Notes under the pieces: generated by a model
Told to the model about the DNA's origin: nothing
The model's input: only the letters and a program-made list of their open reading frames with translations
Databases searched by the model: none
Position numbers and translations under genes: made by a program
In this document: one piece after another, positions 1-5,532 of the stretch
Layout of the letters: each line of letters opens with the position of its first letter
How positions within the stretch are numbered: the stretch's first letter is position 1
Assembly (NCBI RefSeq): GCF_019052655.1
Contig: NZ_JAHQVB010000076.1
Location: forward strand, 1 to 8,360
Direction of reading: 5' to 3'
Origin: Holdemanella porci
GTDB lineage: Bacteria; Bacillota_I; Bacilli_A; Erysipelotrichales; Erysipelotrichaceae
DNA: 8,360 bases

Positions 1-55
1 ACTATTATTATACGCTATTTCTCGTCAAAAATCAACCATTTGTTGTGACAGAGCC
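1..55 (-). mobile_element. Possible terminus of an insertion sequence (ISL3-like), rest outside the window
   Basis: Read on the minus strand from base 55, the sequence begins GGCTCTGTCACAAC and runs straight into a strong outward promoter (TTGATT, 17 bases, TATAAT). An A-rich stretch borders it at 56-64. A GGCTCT-type end followed closely by the transposase promoter is the arrangement of many ISL3-family elements of Firmicutes, and the transposase would then lie to the left of this window. No transposase codons, second inverted repeat or target duplication can be seen here, so this is an inference from end sequence and layout. It could equally be the ordinary promoter region of a leftward chromosomal gene. 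Confidence 0.3.
7..35 (-). promoter_or_regulatory. Sigma-A-type promoter reading left out of the window
   Basis: On the minus strand a -35 box TTGATT (35-30) is separated by exactly 17 bases from a perfect -10 box TATAAT (12-7). The expected start of transcription is at or just beyond the left edge, so the gene it drives is not visible. It may belong to the putative insertion-sequence end in which it sits. Confidence 0.55.
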
Positions 56-70
56 AAAAAAATAAATCAC

Positions 71-107
71 AAAAAGAAAAAGTTTGGAAATTAATCCAAA
101 CTTTTTT
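71..107 (-). terminator. Intrinsic terminator of the MetE-like gene
   Basis: On the minus strand, directly after the TAG stop (110-108), a 12-bp perfect stem forms. The arm AAAAAGTTTGGA (106-95) pairs with TCCAAACTTTTT (88-77) around a six-base loop TTAATT. The descending arm continues into TTTTTCTTTTT (81-71). The hairpin is flanked by A's on one side and T's on the other, so it could also act on the plus strand. Confidence 0.85.
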
Positions 108-1223
108 CTATCCCCATACTTCTTCAGCAATTTCTTTAATCAATCTAACTTTAGCCCACTGTTGCTCTTCAGTTAATTTATTTCCTATTTCACATGAGGC
201 GAAACCACATTGTGGACTTAGACACAAATTTTCTAAAGAGACATATTTGCTAGCTTCTTTAATACGGGCAATTACTGTTTCTTTGTCTTCTAATTTGGCT
301 AATTTTGTAGTAACTAAACCAAGTACGACTTTTTTATCAGCTGTAACCTCTTTTAATGGTTCAAATCCACCAGAACGAGCATCATCAAATTCTAAGAAAT
401 AGGCATGCACGTTTTCTTTCGCAAATAATGTTTTTGCGACAGCATCATAAGCACCACTAGATGCATATGTAGAGTGGAAGTTACCACGGCATACGTGTGT
501 GTTAATTGTAAGATCTTCAGGTTTTCCTTCAATCGCAAGATTGTTGATACGTAAGAATAATTCTTGAACTTTTAACAAACCTTCTTGATCTGTTTGGAAA
601 AATAATGGCGCTTTTTCATCCACCAACATGCCCCATGAACAATCATCGAATTGAATGCATCGACATCCTGCATCATATAATTGTTGAATGACAACTTTAT
701 ACCCATTCGCAATGTCTTGAACCAATTCTTCAGTATCTTCATAATATTTTTTAGTGTTTTCTAGTGCAAAAGGAAGAATCATTTGTTCCAAAAATTGTGC
801 TGGAGCAGGAATGGTTTGTTTGGCAATCGTATTTTCGTCTTCGAATTGAGTTAAAAACTTGAAATGCTCTACAAAAGGATGTGTACCACTCACACCAACT
901 TTTCCAGTGATATATGTATCATCAATCATAGCGGCTTCTCCATGGAAGGGAAGGCCTGTTTTCGTTGGTGTATGAGATACGCCATCAAATCCCCACATAA
1001 AGTCTAAGTGCCATGTAGCACGTCTGAATTCACCATCTGTGATGACGTGTAGGCCGGCTGCCTTTTCTTTTTGAACTAAATCTGTAATGCACTCATCTTC
1101 GATTTGTGTCAATTCTTCTCTTGAAATTTTTTTAGACTCATAATCTTTACGGGCTTGTTTTAGTTTTTCAGGTCTTAAAAAACTTCCAACTACATCATAT
1201 CTATAAGGTGTTTGAACTGTCAT
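108..1223 (-). CDS. MetE C-terminal-domain (YxjG/YxjH-type) methionine synthase-like methyltransferase
   Basis: This 371-residue cytoplasmic protein is the size of the catalytic C-terminal half of cobalamin-independent methionine synthase. It lacks the N-terminal half that helps bind polyglutamyl methyl-tetrahydrofolate in full MetE (about 750 residues). Conserved landmarks are VVGSFLRP near residues 11-18, ITDGE at 61-65, and a full set of zinc/homocysteine ligands: His243 and Cys245 in THVCRGN, Glu278 in YFLEFDD and Cys339 in SPQCGF. The expected role is methyl transfer to homocysteine to make methionine. The methyl donor of such short relatives is uncertain and cannot be read from sequence. 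The start at 1223 is chosen because GAGGAA (1235-1230) lies 8 bases before it; an in-frame ATG at 1262 falls inside the promoter and has no such site. A MET-box and a LysR-type regulator gene lie directly upstream, which supports a methionine role. Confidence 0.88.
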   Translation of the reverse strand: MTVQTPYRYDVVGSFLRPEKLKQARKDYESKKISREELTQIEDECITDLVQKEKAAGLHVITDGEFRRATWHLDFMWGFDGVSHTPTKTGLPFHGEAAMIDDTYITGKVGVSGTHPFVEHFKFLTQFEDENTIAKQTIPAPAQFLEQMILPFALENTKKYYEDTEELVQDIANGYKVVIQQLYDAGCRCIQFDDCSWGMLVDEKAPLFFQTDQEGLLKVQELFLRINNLAIEGKPEDLTINTHVCRGNFHSTYASSGAYDAVAKTLFAKENVHAYFLEFDDARSGGFEPLKEVTADKKVVLGLVTTKLAKLEDKETVIARIKEASKYVSLENLCLSPQCGFASCEIGNKLTEEQQWAKVRLIKEIAEEVWG

Positions 1224-1257
1224 AATAAATTCCTCAACTTTCGTGTGTGTTAAGTCT

Positions 1258-1287
1258 ATCATATTTATAGTATATAGAATAATTGAA
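1258..1287 (-). promoter_or_regulatory. Promoter of the MetE-like gene
   Basis: On the minus strand a good -10 box TATGAT (1263-1258) is preceded at 18 bases by a poor -35 (TTCAAT, 1287-1282). The overlapping TATAAA (1269-1264) is an alternative -10. A strong -10 with a weak -35 is typical of an activator-dependent promoter. With a start near 1251, the palindrome at 1304-1320 would be centred about 61 bases upstream, the usual position for LysR-family activators. The start site is inferred. Confidence 0.5.
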
Positions 1288-1303
1288 ATATTCTTTAGCT
1301 TGT

Positions 1304-1320
1304 TATAGTTAAAAACTATA
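1304..1320 (-). promoter_or_regulatory. MET-box: LysR-family operator upstream of the MetE-like gene
   Basis: The 17-base sequence TATAGTTAAAAACTATA (plus-strand reading) is a perfect inverted repeat, with 7-base arms TATAGTT and AACTATA around three A's. It also contains the T-N11-A core of LysR sites. From memory, the MET-box predicted for MtaR/MetR in streptococci is TATAGTTTNAAACTATA, which this matches at all but one defined position. It lies about 80 bases before the MetE-like start codon, just upstream of a promoter with a weak -35, and next to the gene of an MtaR-type regulator. Binding is inferred. Confidence 0.75.
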
Positions 1321-1322
1321 AT

Positions 1323-1348
1323 AAAAGACCAATTTCAGTTGGTCTTTT
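1323..1348 (-). terminator. Intrinsic terminator overlapping the end of the LysR gene
   Basis: On the minus strand AAAAGACCAA (1348-1339) pairs perfectly with TTGGTCTTTT (1332-1323) around the loop CTGAAA. The ascending arm is made of the last codons of the LysR gene and the TGA stop lies in the loop. The U-rich end (TTTTATTATA) leads directly into the MET-box, so the end of one unit and the operator of the next are adjacent. Confidence 0.75.
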
Positions 1349-2237
1349 CAATGTATTGAATTAGATGATTTAGATAGTTTTTTGACATGTTGGATAAAAC
1401 TCCATCACTAATATAGCCTATTTCCATAACTTCATCACTATCAAGTGGAATGGATACAATGTTGTCTCCGTTTAAATCTGTGCTTAAGATACCTGAAGAA
1501 ATCGTATATCCGTTTAGTCCAATCAATAAGTTGAATAATGTGGCGCGATCCGAAACAACAATACTCTTTTTAGATGGCTGAGTACTGTGTAATTCTTCGG
1601 AAAAGTAGAAGGAATTATTGATTCCTTGTTCATAAGTTAGACGGGGATAGTTCTTTAAATCTTCCATTTTCACTGTTTTTTTATGGGATAAAGGATTTGT
1701 CTTAGAAACAAATACATGGGGTTTGGCTTCAAATAATTTGGTGAATGTAAGATGTTCTTTTTTTAAGATACTTTGAATGACTTCACGATTGAAATGTGAA
1801 AGATACAGAATGCCTAATTGACTTCGATGGTTCTTTACATCTTCGATAATATCGTATGTTCTTTGCTCTCTTAAAGAAAATTCATATTCACTTTGATTGT
1901 ATTCTTTGACTAAGGCAACAAATGCATTTACCACAAAGGCATAGTGTTGACTTGAAATCGCAAATACAGTTCTTGCAGGGAATGTGTTTTTATATTGTTC
2001 TTCAAGTAAGTTAGCTTGTTCTATGACTTGTCTAGCATAGCCTAGAAATTTTTCTCCTTGTTCAGAGAGAAGAATACCTTTATTTGTTCGAACAAATAAG
2101 CAGATGGACATTTCTTCTTCTAAATCATGAATGGATTTCGAAAGAGATGGTTGTGAAATAAATAAGGCTTTGGCTGCGGAATTAAAAGATCCAGATTCAA
2201 CGATCTGGATCACGTAGCGCAATTGTTGCAACGTCAT
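1335..2237 (-). CDS. mtaR: LysR-family transcriptional regulator, MtaR/CpsY/MetR type
   Basis: This 300-residue protein has normal LysR length. A winged helix-turn-helix occupies residues 1-60 (LQQLRYVIQIVESGSFNSAA, then SQPSLSKSIHDLE), and a periplasmic-binding-protein-like effector domain spans about 90-295. Distinctive stretches such as SSQHYAFVVNAFV, FVSKTNPL, NSFYFSEE and IVVSDRATLFNLLIGLNGYT match my recollection of streptococcal MtaR/CpsY, which control methionine uptake and synthesis genes. The near-perfect MET-box just downstream, ahead of a MetE-like gene, supports this as the cognate regulator; the effector (homocysteine or a related metabolite) is unknown. The start ATG overlaps the stop of the cyclophilin gene as TAATG, so translation is probably coupled. 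No separate strong ribosome binding site was required to choose the start. The name is by family resemblance rather than proven orthology. Confidence 0.9.
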   Translation of the reverse strand: MTLQQLRYVIQIVESGSFNSAAKALFISQPSLSKSIHDLEEEMSICLFVRTNKGILLSEQGEKFLGYARQVIEQANLLEEQYKNTFPARTVFAISSQHYAFVVNAFVALVKEYNQSEYEFSLREQRTYDIIEDVKNHRSQLGILYLSHFNREVIQSILKKEHLTFTKLFEAKPHVFVSKTNPLSHKKTVKMEDLKNYPRLTYEQGINNSFYFSEELHSTQPSKKSIVVSDRATLFNLLIGLNGYTISSGILSTDLNGDNIVSIPLDSDEVMEIGYISDGVLSNMSKNYLNHLIQYIEKTN

Positions 2238-2722
2238 TAGTCAACAATTGTGATTGTATCAATCACTTGAGGATTTCTTGGACGATCATTGAAAGTAGTA
2301 GGTGTCTTTGCGATTTTATCTACATTTTCCATACCTTCAATCACTTTACCAAACGCAGCATATTCACCATCTAAATGAGGTGAATCCTGGTGCATAATGA
2401 AGAATTGACTTCCTGCACTATTTGGATCCATAGCACGAGCCATAGATAAAACACCACGAGTGTGTTTTAAATCGTTTTTAAATCCATTTGAAGCGAATTC
2501 TCCATGAATTGTATAACCTGGGCCACCTGTTCCGTTTCCAATTGGGCATCCACCTTGAATCATAAATCCTTTAATAACACGGTGGAAAGTTAATCCGTTA
2601 TAGAATTTTTTTTCGATTAGATTCAAAAAGTTTTCAACAGTTTCAGGAGCAATCTCTGGATACAACTCAGCTTTGATTTGATCTCCGTTTTTCATTGTGA
2701 TTAAAATATTTTTGGTTTCCAT
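2237..2722 (-). CDS. ppiB: Cyclophilin-type peptidyl-prolyl cis-trans isomerase
   Basis: This is a single-domain cyclophilin of 161 residues with no signal peptide, so it is cytoplasmic. It isomerises Xaa-Pro bonds during protein folding. Active-site motifs are intact: FHRVIKGFMIQGG at 46-58 with catalytic Arg48, Phe53, Met54 and Gln56; SAGSQFFI at 102-109; and HLDGEYAAFGKV at 116-127. His116 stands where human cyclophilin A has Trp121, a common bacterial variant that usually lowers cyclosporin sensitivity. The start lies 4 bases after the stop of the degV pseudogene. Its ribosome binding site (AAAGGAAA) is inside the last codons of that gene, which suggests operon membership. Its stop overlaps the LysR start by one base. 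The gene name is by analogy with other small cytoplasmic bacterial cyclophilins. Confidence 0.95.
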   Translation of the reverse strand: METKNILITMKNGDQIKAELYPEIAPETVENFLNLIEKKFYNGLTFHRVIKGFMIQGGCPIGNGTGGPGYTIHGEFASNGFKNDLKHTRGVLSMARAMDPNSAGSQFFIMHQDSPHLDGEYAAFGKVIEGMENVDKIAKTPTTFNDRPRNPQVIDTITIVD

Positions 2723-2726
2723 GTTT

Positions 2727-3580
2727 TTAGTTTTCCTTTCTTATATATTGTAATGCGATACAACCAAGACCAGTATGTACGGCGATTACGGAACTAATAT
2801 AGTTTATATGAATATTTTCTTCAGGTACACCCTTTTCGATAAAACATTTTTTAAAATGGTTGGCACCCTCTAAAAAATCTGAGTGAATAATATAGATATT
2901 TGTATGTTCTATATCAATATCGTCAATGACTTTATCAATCGCATAGGTGTCAGCTCTTTTTTCTGTGCGAACCTTATTTAATACATCGATTCTGCCTTCT
3001 GTGTTTTTATTTAAGTGCAAGATAGGATAAATCTTTAACAAACCTGCAAGAGCTGCAGCCATTGGGGTTATCTTCCACCGCGTTTTAGGTGTTGTAAATC
3101 CTTGACTAAGATCAATGAGTTGGATTCATCGATTGCCGGTCGAATAATCTCTAATATTTCTTCAGATGGTTTGTTTGCGTCGACTAATTGCTTGATTCAA
3201 ATCGCAACATGTTTTTCTAATTCACAAGTTGAATACATATCAATCACATGGACATTCATTTCTAATTCTCGTGCAATACTTTGCATGGTTGAAGCGTTTG
3301 TAGATAATCCATTTGTCAATGGAATCGCAAATACAGTATCGTATTCTTTTTTTAGTTTTTCAAATAAATTATAGATTTTTTGATAGGTTGCCATGCTTGT
3401 TTTTGGCATTTTCCCCTTGGCTAATTCTTTATAAATATCTTGTGTTGAAATTTCTAATGTATCTTGGTATGTTGTTTTGTCAATTGTGATTTGTAAGGGA
3501 AGCAGGTAAATACCTAATTCTTTTGCCTGTTTAAAAGATAGATTGGAACCTGTATCCGTTACGACGGCAATTTTTTCCAT
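2727..3580 (-). pseudogene. DegV-family (FakB-like) fatty-acid-binding protein, broken by a nonsense codon and a frameshift
   Basis: The intact product would be about 284 residues, normal for DegV proteins, which bind a fatty acid and present it to the kinase FakA. The start is ATG at 3580 with GAGG 8 bases before it, one base after the M42 peptidase stop. The N-terminal part shows MEKIAVVTDTGSNL and KTSMAT, counterparts of the family's TDS and TSQPS lipid-binding motifs. A TGA at 3199-3197 interrupts the frame where CGA (Arg) is plausible. The same frame then resumes with family-like sequence (IKQLVDANKPSEEILE ... LVKDLQHLKRGGR) until about 3073. There one A seems to be missing, giving TAA in place of GGR-ITP. 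The C-terminal part (MAAALAGLLKIYPILHL ... AVHTGLGCIAL) continues in another frame to 2727. Two independent lesions argue for real decay, though assembly errors are not excluded. Confidence 0.88.
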
Positions 3581-3581
3581 A

Positions 3582-4640
3582 CTAGAATCCTCGAATAGTT
3601 TGAGCATCGATGTTTGTGATGATTTCAACCGCAAGTTTTACAGCATTATCATAATCTTCTTCAGAACAGATTCCAAATGAAGCGTGTGCAAAACGAACGG
3701 GAATACCGATAATGATGGTTGGAATGTTATAGCGGTGAGTAATTCCTGCATTGGTTCCTCCACCTTTTCTTACACTTTCCTGTACAGGAATATTTTTTTC
3801 ATGTGCCAAATCAATCGCATAACGCATAAAACGAGGGCTTGTGATATAAGAACGGTCAAACCAACGTAACATTGGCCCTTTTTTCAAGGCAGACTGAATC
3901 ATGTAGTCTTGTTCAAATGTATCATCACTTGGGCATCCTTCAAAACAAATCGCAATGTTAGGATTTAAGTTTTTGATTGCTGTGTCCATGCCTCTTTCGC
4001 CGACTTCTTCTTGTGTTGTTAATGTGGCTTCAATGTTGTGGCTTACATCTTTTAATTGGTGTAGTACATCCATTACGGCTGCACAGCCTATACGACAATC
4101 AAAGGCTTTTCCTAAGAAAATCTTATGTGCTTCATCATATTTACATGTAACTGCAGGACACATGAAGTTACCTACAGATATATGAAATTCTTCTTTTACT
4201 TCTTGAGAACTTGTTGCGCCTACATCGATTACTAAATCATCAAAATCTACTTTTCCATTACGCTTTTCTTCAGATAAGAAATGAACCGGTTGACTTGCGA
4301 CAATACCCGAAATCTTTTCACCTTTATCATTAAGAATCCAGACTTCGCCAGATACAATGTTTTTTGGATCCCATCCACCTAATGGTAAAAAGCGAATTGT
4401 ACCATTTGGTTTGATGGCTTGCACAATAAAACCGACTTCATCGGCATGTGCATCCAAAAGAATCGTTGTTTCATGTTCTTTGTCTTGTTTAAAGTGCATA
4501 TACGTATTACGCATTGTATCATCATGAACTTCACAAATATCCTTGACATCTTCCATGGCTAATGAAGATACTTCATCTTCCATGCCACTTGGTCCAAAGG
4601 CAGTTGAGAAGTTAATAATTCGTTTAATTTTTGAATTCAT
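3582..4640 (-). CDS. M42-family metallo-aminopeptidase (glutamyl aminopeptidase / deblocking type)
   Basis: This 352-residue cytosolic peptidase has the usual M42 length and removes N-terminal residues from peptides as a two-metal enzyme; members form tetrahedral dodecamers. Metal and catalytic residues are visible: His65 and Asp67 in DAHADEVGF, Asp181 in KAFDCRIGCA, Glu211/Glu212 in TTQEEVGERG, Glu234 in CFEGCP, and His319 in IPVRFAHAS. GGGTNAG at 293-299 is also typical. The start at 4640 is favoured by GGAGG (4653-4649) at 8 bases. An ATG two codons earlier is too close to that site, and the longer frame up to 4778 runs through the promoter. It is the first gene of the leftward operon, 1 base ahead of the degV pseudogene. 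Substrate preference (Glu/Asp or broad) cannot be decided from sequence. Confidence 0.93.
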   Translation of the reverse strand: MNSKIKRIINFSTAFGPSGMEDEVSSLAMEDVKDICEVHDDTMRNTYMHFKQDKEHETTILLDAHADEVGFIVQAIKPNGTIRFLPLGGWDPKNIVSGEVWILNDKGEKISGIVASQPVHFLSEEKRNGKVDFDDLVIDVGATSSQEVKEEFHISVGNFMCPAVTCKYDEAHKIFLGKAFDCRIGCAAVMDVLHQLKDVSHNIEATLTTQEEVGERGMDTAIKNLNPNIAICFEGCPSDDTFEQDYMIQSALKKGPMLRWFDRSYITSPRFMRYAIDLAHEKNIPVQESVRKGGGTNAGITHRYNIPTIIIGIPVRFAHASFGICSEEDYDNAVKLAVEIITNIDAQTIRGF

Positions 4641-4648
4641 ATACATTT

Positions 4649-4653
4649 CCTCC
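4649..4653 (-). promoter_or_regulatory. Ribosome binding site fixing the M42 peptidase start
   Basis: GGAGG on the minus strand lies 8 bases before ATG at 4640. This selects that start over the two upstream in-frame ATG codons at 4646 and 4655 and the much longer frame extending to 4778. Confidence 0.85.
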
Positions 4654-4660
4654 ATAAATT

Positions 4661-4676
4661 TGTTAATATTATAGCA
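4661..4676 (-). promoter_or_regulatory. Extended -10 promoter of the M42 peptidase operon
   Basis: On the minus strand TGTGC precedes a perfect TATAAT (4673-4668), giving both the TGn extended -10 and the TRTG element common in Gram-positive promoters. No recognisable -35 lies at 16-18 bases, which the extended -10 can compensate. Transcription would begin near 4661, leaving a leader of about 20 bases with the ribosome binding site. Confidence 0.65.
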
Positions 4677-4726
4677 CAGATACATATTTGTGGATGTGTT
4701 TCTGGTCATTTGAATGAATTTGTATT

Positions 4727-4755
4727 TGGACAAAGGACTAGAATAATTGTATCTT
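4727..4755 (+). promoter_or_regulatory. Probable promoter of the membrane protein-recG unit
   Basis: TGGACA (4727-4732) matches the -35 consensus at five of six positions and is followed after 17 bases by TATCTT (4750-4755), four of six in the -10. The ribosome binding site follows closely at 4763-4768, so the leader would be short. It is divergent from the M42 promoter. TAGAAT at 4739-4744 is an alternative -10 with a worse -35. Confidence 0.4.
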
Positions 4756-4776
4756 ACCAAAAAAGGAGATTTTTGC

Positions 4777-5532
4777 ATGAAAAAAATAATGTCAAAACTA
4801 CATTTTAGAAGTATATATAAAACAATCGTATTAACTTTGATCTTATGCTTTGTTTATAACATTGCCTATTTAATGATGAGTGCCTTAGGTATGAATGTAT
4901 ATCTTAGACAAAGTCTAGAAGTCGTATTAAGTTTATTGTCGAGTTTAGGTTTCTATTTTATTTGCACAAAGATATGGAAGAAACAAAATTTTTGCGCATC
5001 TGCAATTTTGAAAGTATTAGTGCTACAAGGTATTTATATTTTAATTGTGAGTGGAATTCTTACAAATCTAGTGAATGTTTGCACAAATAATACAAGCTTA
5101 ATGTTAGTGTTACAACTTATTAGTGCATTCTGCTTAGTTATGATGGTGCCATTCCAGTTGATTTTCTATTATGGATTGATTCACGATAAAAACTTAAAGG
5201 AATTTATTCCTTTTGCACTAAAAAAACACCAGAAATCTATGTTGAACTGGTATTGTACATTACTAATCTGTATTGTTGTGTTTGATACAATGTCTGGAGG
5301 TTTATTTAGTGCAGCACAGGGCTTTAATGCCCAAAGTATTTTAGTTGGATCTATGTATATGGGTAATCCTATGATATCTTGGATGATGTATTTATTCTTG
5401 GGAGTTAGCTTTAAGTCGAGTCTTGCAACTATGTTTACTTATTTGTTTGTGAATTTTTTAATGGGCTTTTTCTATTGCATTCTTGAATTGAATTATGTTT
5501 CTTATGTAGGAAGTCTTTTAGATGCAGATTAA
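4777..5532 (+). CDS. Multi-pass integral membrane protein of unknown function
   Basis: I do not recognise a family. The 251-residue product is strongly hydrophobic, with about six or seven probable membrane segments near residues 15-37, 44-66, 76-98, 108-133, 155-177 and a long region from 196 to 236 that could hold two. Short basic stretches (KKIMSK at the start, KIWKKQ near 65-70, KKHQK near 149-153) suggest a cytoplasmic N-terminus and cytoplasmic loops. Cysteines are fairly frequent (residues 24, 63, 73, 102, 119, 160, 165, 234). The start at 4777 is set by AAGGAG 8 bases before it; the in-frame ATG at 4747 lies in the promoter. The end overlaps recG by 11 bases, so the two are probably co-translated, but no functional link to RecG is evident. 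Confidence 0.85.
   Translation: MKKIMSKLHFRSIYKTIVLTLILCFVYNIAYLMMSALGMNVYLRQSLEVVLSLLSSLGFYFICTKIWKKQNFCASAILKVLVLQGIYILIVSGILTNLVNVCTNNTSLMLVLQLISAFCLVMMVPFQLIFYYGLIHDKNLKEFIPFALKKHQKSMLNWYCTLLICIVVFDTMSGGLFSAAQGFNAQSILVGSMYMGNPMISWMMYLFLGVSFKSSLATMFTYLFVNFLMGFFYCILELNYVSYVGSLLDAD

Noticed and set aside
1224..1334. S-box (SAM) riboswitch upstream of the MetE-like gene
   Set aside because: The leader after the predicted start site is only about 28 bases, too short for a riboswitch, and no S-box core is visible.
2727..3062. The C-terminal DegV piece as an independent 111-residue gene
   Set aside because: The ATG corresponds to an internal methionine of the DegV fold (ITPMAAAL), has no ribosome binding site before it, and is continuous with the upstream homology.
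3065..3080. Programmed frameshift joining the two halves of DegV
   Set aside because: The site GGAAGATAACC has no slippery heptamer or clear stimulatory structure, and an upstream stop already blocks ribosomes.
3197..3199. TGA in degV as a selenocysteine or tryptophan codon
   Set aside because: Other genes here use TGA as a stop and TGG for tryptophan, no stem-loop typical of a selenocysteine signal is evident after it, and a second frameshift downstream breaks the gene anyway.
3102..3374. Plus-strand open frame of 90 codons opposite the degV pseudogene
   Set aside because: It lies antisense to recognisable DegV sequence, lacks a supported ribosome binding site, and its product has no coherent domain; it is a shadow.
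3684..4185. Two plus-strand open frames (61 and 76 codons) opposite the M42 peptidase
   Set aside because: Both are antisense to a well-conserved enzyme, and their Cys/Ser/Thr-rich translations are typical of reverse-frame artefacts.
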